Source of the DNA: Bacteroidetes bacterium MED-G17
GTDB taxonomy: Bacteria > Bacteroidota > Bacteroidia > NS11-12g > UBA9320
Direction: 5' to 3'
DNA length: 64,000 nt
NCBI GenBank assembly: GCA_002457675.1
Contig: NTKK01000002.1
Coordinates: forward strand, 124,001-188,000
Shown: positions 53,328 to 63,237 of the stretch, piece by piece
Numbering within the stretch: position 1 is the stretch's first letter
How the letters are laid out: every line of letters starts with the position of its first letter
Program-made: the position numbers and the translations under genes
Notes under the pieces: generated by a model
What the model was told of the DNA's origin: nothing
Databases searched by the model: none
Seen by the model: only the letters and a program-made list of their open reading frames with translations

Positions 53328-55151
53328 ATGAAAAAGATCAAAGAATTTTTTCTTTTAGCATTCTTTTTTGCCATGTCAAATGTGGCTTTCTGCCAGACCA
53401 TGGATGAAAAGCTAGTAATTCAGATGTATGAGGAGGGCGCTTATGAAGCAGCTTTTCCTGAATTAAAAAAAATGGCGTATAAATATTTGGGTAAGGAAAA
53501 ATTTTATGAATATTTCATTGTTGCTTCTGTAAAGCTAGGAATTTATAATGATGCACAAATTTTGGTCAAGAAATTGATAAAATCATTTCCGCAAAAGTTA
53601 GATTACCAAATAGATTATTTGTGGTTGAAGAAGAAAAAAGAAAAAAAATTCAATGAAGCGAAAAGCATTGAAAATTTATTAAATAATTTGGAGAAAAATG
53701 ATTTGGTGTTTCACAATGCGTACAAAGCTTTTGCACATAGAAAATGGACTTTTGGTGCAGAAAAAACGTTGAAAAATGCTTTGAGATATTTTCCCAACAG
53801 TAGCTTAATTATCGAATCAAACATTCAGTGGTTAAAAATTACAGAGAAAAGTTATGATTTATATGAATTTCTCCTAACAAAATTGCTGAATAAGCAAATG
53901 AATATTGTACAGATAAATGGGGAGTTATCAGAACATATTGAATCACCTAACTTTTTGGAAGAGGTGGTACAAGTGCTAATTAAGTACATGCAGAAAAACC
54001 CAGACAAGCTGATATTAAATGAATTGTTGGTTTGGGTTTTTGTTCAAAAAGAGAGGTATCACGAAGCTTTTAAACAAACAATTGCTTTGGAAAAGAGGGA
54101 GCAAAGGGAAGGAGAGCGAACATTTTTTTTTGCCATTCAGATGATGCGACTAAAAAAATGGGATCATGCTGAACAAGCTTTGCAATACGTATCAAATCTT
54201 GGCAGAGCGACCTTTAGGTATCGGGAAGCAAAAATGTCCTTAATTCAAATAAAAAAATCACGTTTGGAACAAACAGGCTTTCAACAATTGTTAGTGACTG
54301 AATTAAATCAAGAGTTTGAAAGATATTTTGAAGAATTTGGTGTAAATGAAAATGCGATTGATCTTCAATTAGATTATGCGGAATTTCAACTCTTATTTTT
54401 AAATCAATCACAAAAAGCAGCAAAAGAATTGCAAAATATTTTGGCTTATTCAGGACTATCCAAAAAACAAATTGGGAAAACAAAATTGCTCTTAGCAGAT
54501 GCCTATTTGGTGGATGATGAAATATGGGAAGCCCAATTATTGTATGGTCAAGTTGATAAAGCATTTAAAGAAGATATTTTAGGTCAGGAAGCGCGTTTAA
54601 AAAATGCAAGACTAAGTTATTATAAAGGTGATTTTGCTTGGTCAAAAGAACAATTAAACATTCTAAAAAGAGCTACTTCGAGACTTATTGCCAATGATGC
54701 TATGGAGCTTAGTATATTAATTTCAGACAACACGGGTCTTGACAGTACAGAAACTGCTCTACAACGATATGCACAAGCGGAATTATTGCTTTACCAAAAT
54801 CGCTTTCAAGAAAGCTTATCTATTTTAGATGCACTTCCGTTTGCGACAAAAAATGAAACATTAAACGATGAAATTATCTACCTAAAAGCCCGTATCATGG
54901 CCAAGCAAAGAAATTGGCTTGAAGCAATTTTCTTTTATAATTTGGTGGCAAAAGATTTCCCGGAAGATATTTTGGCTGACAATGCCTTGTGGCACATTGC
55001 CAACCTATATGAGAATCAACTAAAAAATAAGACAGAAGCAATTGATACCTATCAAAAGCTGGTTTATAACTATACCAATAGTGTATTTTCCGTAGCGGCA
55101 AGGAGTAAAATAAAGACAATCAAAAATGAGATTGAACGAAACTTGGAATAA
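53328..55151 (+). CDS. exported TPR-repeat protein
   Basis: 607 residues with a signal peptide (FFLLAFFFAMSNVAFCQ) and then helical repeats throughout, TPR-like (for example NDALWHIANLYENQLKNKTEAIDTY-type units near the C-terminus). No enzyme domain is visible. Such exported TPR proteins serve as scaffolds in the periplasm or on the outer membrane. It starts 92 bases from guaB on the opposite strand, and SprT follows after 109 bases. Function unknown. Confidence 0.75.
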   Translation: MKKIKEFFLLAFFFAMSNVAFCQTMDEKLVIQMYEEGAYEAAFPELKKMAYKYLGKEKFYEYFIVASVKLGIYNDAQILVKKLIKSFPQKLDYQIDYLWLKKKKEKKFNEAKSIENLLNNLEKNDLVFHNAYKAFAHRKWTFGAEKTLKNALRYFPNSSLIIESNIQWLKITEKSYDLYEFLLTKLLNKQMNIVQINGELSEHIESPNFLEEVVQVLIKYMQKNPDKLILNELLVWVFVQKERYHEAFKQTIALEKREQREGERTFFFAIQMMRLKKWDHAEQALQYVSNLGRATFRYREAKMSLIQIKKSRLEQTGFQQLLVTELNQEFERYFEEFGVNENAIDLQLDYAEFQLLFLNQSQKAAKELQNILAYSGLSKKQIGKTKLLLADAYLVDDEIWEAQLLYGQVDKAFKEDILGQEARLKNARLSYYKGDFAWSKEQLNILKRATSRLIANDAMELSILISDNTGLDSTETALQRYAQAELLLYQNRFQESLSILDALPFATKNETLNDEIIYLKARIMAKQRNWLEAIFFYNLVAKDFPEDILADNALWHIANLYENQLKNKTEAIDTYQKLVYNYTNSVFSVAARSKIKTIKNEIERNLE

Positions 55152-55260
55152 CAAATACGAATGGATATTTTCCGAGCGGGTTGTGTTACAGAAAAATTCA
55201 CTAAAGATTCCTATAAATATCCCATAGCTTAAGAGAATTTTTATGCCTTTTTTTTGCTAA

Positions 55261-55863
55261 ATGACAGAAAAGCACACCAAGATATTAAGTAAATATTTGC
55301 CTGAAGAATTGGTAGATTTTGCCTTCAAAAATATAAGAATGTACGCCATAGATTTTACCATTAGTAAAAGTAGGCAGAGCAAGCTAGGCGATTATAGACC
55401 TAAAAGTAAACAAAGTCCGCATAGGCTTAGCGTAAATGGAGAATTAAGTAAAAATAGGTTCGCACTTACTTTTTTGCACGAATTGGCACATTTGTTGGCT
55501 ACAGAAAAGTATGGTTGGGGAAAAATTAATGCACATGGCAAAGAATGGAAAGCAGAGTTCAGCGCTTTAATCTTGTATTGGATAAGACTAGGCAAACTGT
55601 CAGAAGGAGATCAGAAGGCACTTGTGCTATTCGCTAATAACCCTTCGGCAACGACGCGAAAAGATCCATTTGTGCTTAAAGAATTGAAGGATAAAGGTGT
55701 CAATATTTTAGCGGATGTTAAAGAGGGCGAAAATTTCATTTTCAGAAAACAACCGCATGTGAAAATTAAAAAAAATCGCACTAGATCTTTATGCAGACGA
55801 GAAAATGATCAAAAACTATTTTTAATTTCTGAACGTGCCGAGATTAGTTTTTCAATATCCTAA
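55261..55863 (+). CDS. SprT-like zinc metalloprotease
   Basis: 200 residues. The zinc site is LHELAHLLATEKYGWGKINA followed by HGKEWKAEF, giving His-Glu-x-x-His and a third His about 20 residues on, as in SprT/Spartan-like proteins. Only one Cys is visible in the C-terminal part (SLCRREND), where longer relatives have a zinc ribbon. Eukaryotic relatives cleave DNA-protein crosslinks; the bacterial role is unproven. ATG start. The end overlaps the convergent esterase by 20 bases. Confidence 0.8.
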   Translation: MTEKHTKILSKYLPEELVDFAFKNIRMYAIDFTISKSRQSKLGDYRPKSKQSPHRLSVNGELSKNRFALTFLHELAHLLATEKYGWGKINAHGKEWKAEFSALILYWIRLGKLSEGDQKALVLFANNPSATTRKDPFVLKELKDKGVNILADVKEGENFIFRKQPHVKIKKNRTRSLCRRENDQKLFLISERAEISFSIS

Positions 55864-56986
55864 ACATTTGACCTTCCATTTTAAGGATATATAAACCCTT
55901 TGGTAGATTTGAAGTTTGGAGAATTGGATTGCTAACCGTTAGATTTCCTTTTTCTATTTCTTCTCCTAAGCTAGAGAAAATTTTGTATTCAATGGTGTTT
56001 TTTAGACCATGAATTTCAATAAAGTTTCTAAAGGGATTTGGATTAACCTGAACGGTTGTATGAGAAGATAAATTTTCGTAGCTATTGGTTTCACAATCTA
56101 TTAGACCATTGATGTCATATTTAGATAAGAATTTCCAAATTTCTTTAGAGCCATTTATGTCTTGATTACCAAAAAAGCTACCTGGCCAAGTATGTCCTCC
56201 ATTAATTATTTTTATATGTTCAATTGATACGCATTGGTCTCCATTTTGCCAAGTAGATTTTTGAGCGGTGCTTCCGTCCATATTTGATATATCTTGAAAG
56301 TCTGTGACAACAGCACTTGTTTCTGTATTGTTATGCTCCGCCCAAAAGTTCATCGTTTCGGATGCTGAGAAATACCACTTAGTCCCTCCAAATTCAATAC
56401 CATTATACGTATCGTCATTTGTACCCATAACAAGCATTACAGGCAAGGGTCGATTTGGATTACAATTTTCATAAGTAACTTTGGTCATAGGTCTTGCAAC
56501 GGGTGCAATAGCTGCAATTTTATCAAATAATCGACAGCCCAACTCAAAGGTGAATTCTCCGCCCAATGAATAGCCTGTGGCATATACCCTTTCTTTATCT
56601 ATGTTGTATTGGCTTGAGACGGTGTCTATAAGGGTTTTTATAAATGGAACATCATCAAAGGTTGTGGGAGCTTTCCGCATCCAATTTGTTGAACCTCCAT
56701 CAGTGGGATCTGCCAATGCCTGAGGGTATACAACCATAAAGTTTGCGGTATCTGCAATGGTATGCATATCGGAAAGATCAACTTGATCTTGAATGGAGCC
56801 ATTTCCCGCATGAAAATTTAGTAATAAAGGAATGCTTGTTTCACCATCATATTGGCTGGGAATAAAAAGGCGATATGCTCGGTTTTCTCCATTATGGCTG
56901 AGTATCCCATTATTAAATGATTGGGCGCAACTTAAATGGAAAGCGAGTAAAAAGAAAGAAGGTATTAAAAATTTAACTCTTTGCAC
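55844..56986 (-). CDS. secreted esterase (PHB-depolymerase/LpqC-like) with type IX type A sorting domain
   Basis: 380 residues: signal peptide (IPSFFLLAFHLSCAQ), then an alpha/beta hydrolase of the Esterase_phd family (RLFIPSQYDGE, LLNFHAGNG, nucleophile in ATGYSLGGEFTFELG near residue 143, His in NGGHTWPGSFFG). The last 75 residues are a Por secretion tail (VNPNPFRNFIEIHGL, LPKGLYILKM). It should be secreted by the type IX system and act on feruloyl-type esters or polyhydroxyalkanoate. Start is GTG at 56986. Confidence 0.85.
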   Translation of the reverse strand: MQRVKFLIPSFFLLAFHLSCAQSFNNGILSHNGENRAYRLFIPSQYDGETSIPLLLNFHAGNGSIQDQVDLSDMHTIADTANFMVVYPQALADPTDGGSTNWMRKAPTTFDDVPFIKTLIDTVSSQYNIDKERVYATGYSLGGEFTFELGCRLFDKIAAIAPVARPMTKVTYENCNPNRPLPVMLVMGTNDDTYNGIEFGGTKWYFSASETMNFWAEHNNTETSAVVTDFQDISNMDGSTAQKSTWQNGDQCVSIEHIKIINGGHTWPGSFFGNQDINGSKEIWKFLSKYDINGLIDCETNSYENLSSHTTVQVNPNPFRNFIEIHGLKNTIEYKIFSSLGEEIEKGNLTVSNPILQTSNLPKGLYILKMEGQMFRILKN

Positions 56987-57111
56987 TTACCAAACATACA
57001 AAAAAATCAAATAGATAGCTAATTAATTGTGGTGTGAATAATTAAAGGTATAACTCATTATTGGGTTGTTTGTCAAAAATTTTTGAGATGTAAAAGAGAC
57101 GAATATTAACC

Positions 57112-57840
57112 CTAAAAATTGTGATGTAAACTAAGTTGAAATTGGTTTTTGGTCCAATTTTGAGTGGATTGTTGCATAATGCCGAATTGGGTTTTTAAAC
57201 CTTCTTTAATTACAAAACCGAGCGCTGCATAAAATCTATTTCGATCAAAGGCTTCTTTTTGTGTATTTAAAAAAAGTTCGTTGTATAGGGCAGCATAAAA
57301 AACATGCTTCGTAAAAGCAGATTGACTTAACGGAATATTTAGGAACAAGTTGTAACGAAATCTCGTTTTGAAATCTTGATTATCAATAAAGCGTTCTTCA
57401 AAACGAAAGCGATGGTTGAAATAAAATCTAGTGCCTAATTTGCTGGGAACCAAAAGCTCTTGATATATTCTGTTTTCTCCAAAAATTGCCGTGCTTTTGC
57501 CAAATTTTCCAGTACTTATGTGGGCGTATCCTTGGGTAAATTTCCATTTTTTTCCAATTGGTGAAAAAGATGCACCACCACGCAGCATCAATTGTTCTAA
57601 ATCTTCTGCAAGCCCCCAATTTCTCAATTGGACATCACCTTGAAAACCAAATCTCTTATGTGCTTGATGATGGTTAAAAAAATACATCCACCAAGAGCCT
57701 ATTTGTTTTTCATTAATTTGGGCAGCACTTGGTTTGGAAGCCACGAATAGCCCAGCAATTAGAATTGCTTGACATATTTTCCTGCCGACTTTCTTCGTGG
57801 GATTAAAAAATATTTGGGTATTTCTGTGGATTGTACTCAT
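57112..57840 (-). CDS. DUF2490 outer-membrane protein
   Basis: 242 residues: long basic N-region, hydrophobic segment (CQAILIAGLFVASKPSAAQ), then the DUF2490 barrel pattern with QIGSWWMYFFNHHQAHKRFG near residue 45 and FGENRIYQEL. The ATG at 57840 overlaps the E1 gene end by 38 bases, so they are on one transcript. No later start is likely because the signal begins here. Confidence 0.78.
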   Translation of the reverse strand: MSTIHRNTQIFFNPTKKVGRKICQAILIAGLFVASKPSAAQINEKQIGSWWMYFFNHHQAHKRFGFQGDVQLRNWGLAEDLEQLMLRGGASFSPIGKKWKFTQGYAHISTGKFGKSTAIFGENRIYQELLVPSKLGTRFYFNHRFRFEERFIDNQDFKTRFRYNLFLNIPLSQSAFTKHVFYAALYNELFLNTQKEAFDRNRFYAALGFVIKEGLKTQFGIMQQSTQNWTKNQFQLSLHHNF

Positions 57841-60169
57841 TCATCATATTGTATAGTTTGTCAAAAATTTCTTCAGCATTCGGTTTTGAAAAATAGTCTC
57901 CATCAGTTCCATAAGCAGGTCTATGGTCTTTGGCGGAAATACAAATTGGTTGGGCATCAAGAAATTGAAATCCGCCTCCATTCACCAAAACTTTTTCCAT
58001 CATAAAAGCAGTTGCACCACCGCTAACATCTTCATCAATAAAGGCTACTTTATTTGTTTTCTTGATGGAGTCAACTACGCTGTTTTGTATATCAAAAGGC
58101 AAAAGTGTTTGAACATCAATGAGCTCAATACCAATTCCTTTTTGTTTTAAAGCAGGTAAGGCCTCTTGAATAATTCTTAGCGTTGAGCCATAAGAAACCA
58201 CAGTAATATCATTACCCGTTTCCAAAATTTCTGGCATACCTAATGGCAAGGAAGCTTGGCCAAGATTGTTTGGCATCTTTTCTTTTAGCCGATAACCGTT
58301 AAGGCATTCTACCACTAGGGCGGGTTCATCTGATTGGAGAAGTGTATTGTACATTCCAACAGCTTGAGTCATGTTTCTTGGGACACAAACATGCATTCCT
58401 CTTAACGCATTAACAACCATTCCCATAGGTGAACCACTATGCCAAATACCCTCCAATCTATGGCCTCTTGTTCTTATAATTAGTGGTGCCTTTTGTCCAC
58501 CTGCAGATCGGTATTGAAGTGTGCTTACATCATCACTCAATGTTTGAATGCCGTAAAGTAGATAGTCAAGATATTGGATTTCTGCAAGTGGCCTAAGTCC
58601 TCTCATAGCTGCGCCAATTGCTTGTCCGACTATTGTCATTTCTCGAATTCCTGTGTCGGTAACACGATGTTCACCATGTTTCTCTTGCAAACCTGCAAAT
58701 CCTTGATTTACATCTCCAATTTTTCCAACGTCTTCACCAAACGCAAAAAATTTGGGGTTGTTTGTTAGTTGATAATCAAAAAATGCTTGAAGGATTTCAA
58801 AACCATTTACTTGCTTGGCATCTTTTTCATAGGTGAACGGAGTAGGAGAAATATGACCTATACTATTTTTAGAATGACTGTATAGATGACTTGAGTATTT
58901 TTCCTGTGTTTTGGAAAGTAATTTATCTCTCAACGCTACAAGAGCAGGGCTGTTTTTTTCTAAAATCGCCTTGTGCAATAGTTTGTGCAAGTCTCTTCTT
59001 AGTGGGTTTAAGGTAGATTTTAATTCCTTATTTAAAATAGAAAAGCCCTCTTTATTAAGTACTTCAGCAATTAAATTGACCTCATTTTTTAGTTCTTTAT
59101 TAAATGCATCCCAAGCCACTTTTTTTGAATTTTTTACGCCCTCTATTTCTTCTTTTTCCAATAATTCAAGTTTGTCTTCTGTTGTTACATTTTTGTCCAA
59201 GATCCATTGTCTCATTTTTTGTATACAGTCAAAATCTTCTTCCCATTTTAGCCGTTCTTTACTCTTGTATCGCTCATGACTTCCTGAGGTGCTATGTCCC
59301 TGAGGTTGAGTCATTTCTGTTACATGTACAACAACAGGTTTGTGTTGACTTCTGCATAATTCAACGGCTTCTTTATACGTCCTCACCAAATTTGGATAAT
59401 CCCAACCAGCAACACGAAATAAATGGATGCCTTCACCCTCTTTATCTGAAACAAATCCTTCAAGGAGTGCACCAATGTCTTCTTTGGTCGTTTGATATTT
59501 AGCGGGTACAGAAATGCCATATCCATCATCCCAGATTGAGAGCAACATAGGAACTTGCAAAACGCCTGCAGCATTAATAGTTTCCCAAAAGTGACCTTCG
59601 GAAGTACTTGCATTTCCAATGGTTCCCCAGGCAATTTCATTTCCGTTGTTGGAGAAAAAATCTTGCTTAATTTTAGGATGTTGTCTATAAATTTTTGAAG
59701 CAAAGGCCAAGCCCAACAATCTTGGCATCTGACCTGCAGTTGGTGAAATATCTGCTGATGAGTTAAATCGATCAAGGGGATTTAGCCAATCACCATTTTC
59801 GTCTAATAATCTTGTAGAGAAGTGACCATTCATTGAACGCCCTCCTGAGGAAGGTTCTTGGTGCACATCAGGGTGCGCATATAGTTGTGCAAAGAATTTT
59901 TGCACATCGCTTATCCCTTTAGCAAACATGAAAGTTTGGTCTCGGTAATATCCAGCGCGATAATCTCCTTTTTCAAAAAATTTAGCCATAGCTACTTGAG
60001 CTATCTCTTTACCATCTCCAAAAATGCCAAACTTTGCTTTTCCAGTTAAAACTTCCTTTCTTCCCAGAAGGGAGGCATGCCGACTACGATAAGCCACGCG
60101 GTAATCTTCCAACAATTCTTGCTTAAACGAATCTTGATTGATTGCTTTGTTATCTTTGGCTTTACCCAT
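57803..60169 (-). CDS. 2-oxoacid dehydrogenase E1, fused alpha and beta chains
   Basis: 788 residues: the first about 370 are the alpha part (FGDGKEIAQVAMAKFFEKGDYRAGYYRDQ, then TPP-binding GNASTSEGHFWETINAAG and IWDDGYGISV), the last about 330 the beta part (FGEDVGKIGDVNQGF, YLDYLLYGIQTLSDD, GHRLEGIWHSGSPMGM). It is the TPP-dependent decarboxylase of a branched-chain or related 2-oxoacid dehydrogenase complex. This fused layout is typical of Bacteroidota. The E2 and E3 genes are not here. ATG start. Confidence 0.93.
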   Translation of the reverse strand: MGKAKDNKAINQDSFKQELLEDYRVAYRSRHASLLGRKEVLTGKAKFGIFGDGKEIAQVAMAKFFEKGDYRAGYYRDQTFMFAKGISDVQKFFAQLYAHPDVHQEPSSGGRSMNGHFSTRLLDENGDWLNPLDRFNSSADISPTAGQMPRLLGLAFASKIYRQHPKIKQDFFSNNGNEIAWGTIGNASTSEGHFWETINAAGVLQVPMLLSIWDDGYGISVPAKYQTTKEDIGALLEGFVSDKEGEGIHLFRVAGWDYPNLVRTYKEAVELCRSQHKPVVVHVTEMTQPQGHSTSGSHERYKSKERLKWEEDFDCIQKMRQWILDKNVTTEDKLELLEKEEIEGVKNSKKVAWDAFNKELKNEVNLIAEVLNKEGFSILNKELKSTLNPLRRDLHKLLHKAILEKNSPALVALRDKLLSKTQEKYSSHLYSHSKNSIGHISPTPFTYEKDAKQVNGFEILQAFFDYQLTNNPKFFAFGEDVGKIGDVNQGFAGLQEKHGEHRVTDTGIREMTIVGQAIGAAMRGLRPLAEIQYLDYLLYGIQTLSDDVSTLQYRSAGGQKAPLIIRTRGHRLEGIWHSGSPMGMVVNALRGMHVCVPRNMTQAVGMYNTLLQSDEPALVVECLNGYRLKEKMPNNLGQASLPLGMPEILETGNDITVVSYGSTLRIIQEALPALKQKGIGIELIDVQTLLPFDIQNSVVDSIKKTNKVAFIDEDVSGGATAFMMEKVLVNGGGFQFLDAQPICISAKDHRPAYGTDGDYFSKPNAEEIFDKLYNMMNEYNPQKYPNIF

Positions 60170-60293
60170 TTTTTGAAAGACAAAAATAAGCGATGTTTTT
60201 TGTGTTCTTATTCAAAAGATATTTCTATGATATCTAATATTTGCATGATTGAAATTGTGAATTGAAGTTATGGATTGATTTAGTGGCCTAAAT

Positions 60294-61802
60294 TTGTTGT
60301 CATTATTTAGCTTGACAGACTTAGGTAAATTAGCAAAACAAACATCAATTTATGGTTTAAGTTCTATTGCAGGGCGTTTTCTAAATGTCTTATTGGTTCC
60401 ATTGTACACAGCTAATTTTACCCCAAGTGAGTATGGAAAAGTGTCCTACCTATACGTGCTCATTGCATTTGTTACAGTTGTTACCACCCAAGGCATGGAA
60501 ACTTCTTTTTTTTATTTTTCTAGAAAAAGAGAAGAGATTAAAGAACACCTCAACACGGCATTAGTGTCCGTATTGTTTTTAGCCATTCCGTTTTCTTTAA
60601 TCTGTTGGTTTTTTCCTGGCTTTTTGTCAAAATTTATTTCCTTAAAGAACACCGAAAAGTTGATCCAATATGGAGGCCTGATCATTTTTTTCGATGCTGT
60701 GTCTGCTATTGCTTTTGCTTATTTGAGATTTGAGCAAAACGCCAAGCGTTTTGCGCGGGTAAGGTTGAGCGGAATAGGTTTAAACATTATTTTAAACATT
60801 CTATTATTGGTATTGATCCCTTATCTAAATATCAAGGGGTGGAATATCCCATTCTTGCCAATTGAACCAAAAATTGAAATGATTTTCGTTTCCAATTTGT
60901 TTTCAAGTGCCTTGGTTTTTGCCCTGTTGAAGGATGTCTGGTGGTCAAATAAATTATTTTGGACAAAAGAAAGATGGAAGAGAATGTGCACTTATGGATG
61001 GCCTATATTACTTATTGGTCTCGCCGGTATGATAAATGAAACCTTAGACAGAGTTTTACTAAGTCAGCGGTTGACTACTGAAAATCCTCTATATGATATT
61101 GGGGTTTACTCAGCTTTTTACAAAATAGCGATAATCCTATCCTTATTTAACCAAGCATTTAGATATGCTGTAGAACCTTTTTTCTTTGAAAACGCAGAAA
61201 AAGGGAGCAAAACAAGCCACCGAGATTTAATGAATGTTTATGTTTTGTTTGGCTCATTTTTTGTTGTCGCAGTATCTTTATTTTCTCCATATTTAGCTAA
61301 ATTGTTGGTTTACGGAGATTCATATTATCAACATGAATATGCCTTTGATATAATCCCAGTCCTGCTTTTTGCAAACTTATTTTTGGGTATGTATTTTATT
61401 GTTTCAATTTGGTATAAGCTAACCAATCAAAACAAATATGGTTTATATATTTCGCTTTTGGGTGCAGGCTTAACAGTGCTATTTAATTATATATTTATTC
61501 CTGTAATAGGTATTTTAGCCTCAGCTTTAACCACCTTTTTAGTTTATTTAACCATGACCATATTGGCTTGGAAATTGGGATCTCGTCATTATCCAATTTC
61601 CTACGCAGTAAAGAAGATTATCTTTAATATTTCATTCTCTATTGTTGTTGTTGTTTTATTTTATCAACTAGTTGATTTAAAAGGAGATGCACTTTGGTTA
61701 TATGCTTTTTTTGTGTTGGCTCTTTACGGACTAATTATTTATTATTTAGAAGGTAAAAACATTTTAATAGTTTTGTCCGAAAAGCGTGGAGGTAGAGGTT
61801 AA
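60294..61802 (+). CDS. oligosaccharide/polysaccharide flippase (MATE/Wzx-like)
   Basis: 502 residues with about 14 hydrophobic segments and the start TSIYGLSSIAGRFLNVLLVPLY typical of Wzx/MurJ-type flippases. It moves lipid-linked sugar units across the inner membrane. Start is TTG at 60294 or 60297; no in-frame ATG lies before the first transmembrane segment. Its end overlaps dut by 17 bases, so it heads an operon with dut and the nucleotidyltransferase at 62230. Confidence 0.85.
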   Translation: MLSLFSLTDLGKLAKQTSIYGLSSIAGRFLNVLLVPLYTANFTPSEYGKVSYLYVLIAFVTVVTTQGMETSFFYFSRKREEIKEHLNTALVSVLFLAIPFSLICWFFPGFLSKFISLKNTEKLIQYGGLIIFFDAVSAIAFAYLRFEQNAKRFARVRLSGIGLNIILNILLLVLIPYLNIKGWNIPFLPIEPKIEMIFVSNLFSSALVFALLKDVWWSNKLFWTKERWKRMCTYGWPILLIGLAGMINETLDRVLLSQRLTTENPLYDIGVYSAFYKIAIILSLFNQAFRYAVEPFFFENAEKGSKTSHRDLMNVYVLFGSFFVVAVSLFSPYLAKLLVYGDSYYQHEYAFDIIPVLLFANLFLGMYFIVSIWYKLTNQNKYGLYISLLGAGLTVLFNYIFIPVIGILASALTTFLVYLTMTILAWKLGSRHYPISYAVKKIIFNISFSIVVVVLFYQLVDLKGDALWLYAFFVLALYGLIIYYLEGKNILIVLSEKRGGRG

Positions 61803-62223
61803 AATAATCCATTTTCAAGGCGTTTCAACACCTGAATACCAGACAGAAGGTTCTTCTGGGGTTGATTTACAAGCCAATATAACAAAATCAGTTTCTTTAA
61901 AACCTTTAGAAAGGGTATTAATACCTACAGGAATAAAGATCGAAATGCCTACTGGTTTGGAGGCCCAAATAAGACCAAGAAGTGGTTTGGCATTAAAAAG
62001 AGGTGTGAGCTGTTTAAATACACCAGGCACTATTGATGCAGATTATAGAGGAGAAATAAAAGTGCTTATGGTAAATCTTTCGAATGAAGAAGTAATTTTG
62101 GCCCCTAGAGAGCGAATTGCGCAGATGGTTTTTGGTAAAATTGAAAAAGTAAATTTTAAATCAGTTCAAAATCTTTCAGACACCAAAAGAGGTCATGGAG
62201 GATATGGACATACAGGTACTTAA
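61786..62223 (+). CDS. dut: dUTP diphosphatase
   Basis: It hydrolyses dUTP to dUMP, keeping uracil out of DNA. All five trimeric dUTPase motifs are seen: SSGVDLQANI, RPRSGLA, GTIDADYRGEIKV, RIAQMVF and RGHGGYGHTG. 145 aa. Start is GTG at 61786. It overlaps the flippase by 17 bases and is six bases from the nucleotidyltransferase. Confidence 0.95.
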   Translation: MEVEVKIIHFQGVSTPEYQTEGSSGVDLQANITKSVSLKPLERVLIPTGIKIEMPTGLEAQIRPRSGLALKRGVSCLNTPGTIDADYRGEIKVLMVNLSNEEVILAPRERIAQMVFGKIEKVNFKSVQNLSDTKRGHGGYGHTGT

Positions 62224-62229
62224 CAAAAA

Positions 62230-63237
62230 ATGAATATAATTGTCCCAATGGCTGGTCGAGGAAAACGAATGCGACCGCAAAGCTTAACTACACCAAAACC
62301 CATGATTCCAGTTGCTGGAAAACCTATAGTGCAATGGTTGGTAGAGAAATTGTGCGCTATGACAGATGATGTTATAGACAATATTGTGTACATAATCAAT
62401 GAAGATTTTGGACAAGAAATTGAAAGTAAACTTCATCAAATTGGGAAAGAATTAGGCGCCAAATCTTCGATTGTCTATCAAAGAGAAGCCTTGGGAACTG
62501 CGCATGCAATATATTGTGCCAAAGATTTCCTAGAAGGGCATACAATTGTAGGTTTTGCAGATACCATTTTTGATGCCGATTTTACTATTTCCCCTGAGGT
62601 AGACGGCATTATTTGGGTAAAACAAGTAGATGATCCTTCTGCCTTTGGTGTTGTTAAAATGGATGAAAAAGGTATCATCAATGACTTTGTAGAAAAACCT
62701 AGCGAATTTGTTTCAGACTTAGCCATTATTGGGGTTTATTATTTTAAAAATGGCTTGGCTTTAAGAAATGAGTTAAAATTTCTTATTGATAACAACATAA
62801 GAGAAAAAGGTGAGTTTCAAATTACCAATGCCTTGGAAAGTTTAAAAAATAAAGGATACAACTTTTTGCCCGGTAAAGTAATGGAATGGTTAGATTGCGG
62901 CAATAAAAACGCAACAGTTGCTTCGAATAAACGGGTGTTGGAGCTGGGTTTGGTTTCAAAGCAAAAGAGAGAAAACTTAACCATAGAAAATACTGAAATT
63001 ATAGAACCTGTTTACATTGGTTCAAATGTGTTTTTAAAAGATTCAAAAGTTGGCCCTTATGTATCAATAGGTGAAGGGTCAAGCCTAAGTAAAACAGAAA
63101 TAGAAAACAGCATTGTCCAGAATTTTTCAAAAATTATTGACACAAAACTGCACAACTCCATGGTAGGCAACTACGTTCACTACAACGGAAGTAAGGACGA
63201 ACTTAATATTGGTGATTATTCTACCAAAGGAAAATAA
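62230..63237 (+). CDS. sugar-1-phosphate nucleotidyltransferase (paralogue of 41001)
   Basis: 335 residues: GRGKRMRPQSLTTPKPMIPV at residues 9-28, GTAHAIYCAKDFL, the metal Asp in FADTIFDADF and the LDCGN block in a Bacteroidota-type glucose/mannose-1-phosphate nucleotidyltransferase, with hexapeptide beta-helix repeats in the last 90 residues. It belongs with the flippase, so it probably supplies activated sugar for surface polysaccharide. ATG start. The following gene begins inside its end. Confidence 0.9.
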   Translation: MNIIVPMAGRGKRMRPQSLTTPKPMIPVAGKPIVQWLVEKLCAMTDDVIDNIVYIINEDFGQEIESKLHQIGKELGAKSSIVYQREALGTAHAIYCAKDFLEGHTIVGFADTIFDADFTISPEVDGIIWVKQVDDPSAFGVVKMDEKGIINDFVEKPSEFVSDLAIIGVYYFKNGLALRNELKFLIDNNIREKGEFQITNALESLKNKGYNFLPGKVMEWLDCGNKNATVASNKRVLELGLVSKQKRENLTIENTEIIEPVYIGSNVFLKDSKVGPYVSIGEGSSLSKTEIENSIVQNFSKIIDTKLHNSMVGNYVHYNGSKDELNIGDYSTKGK

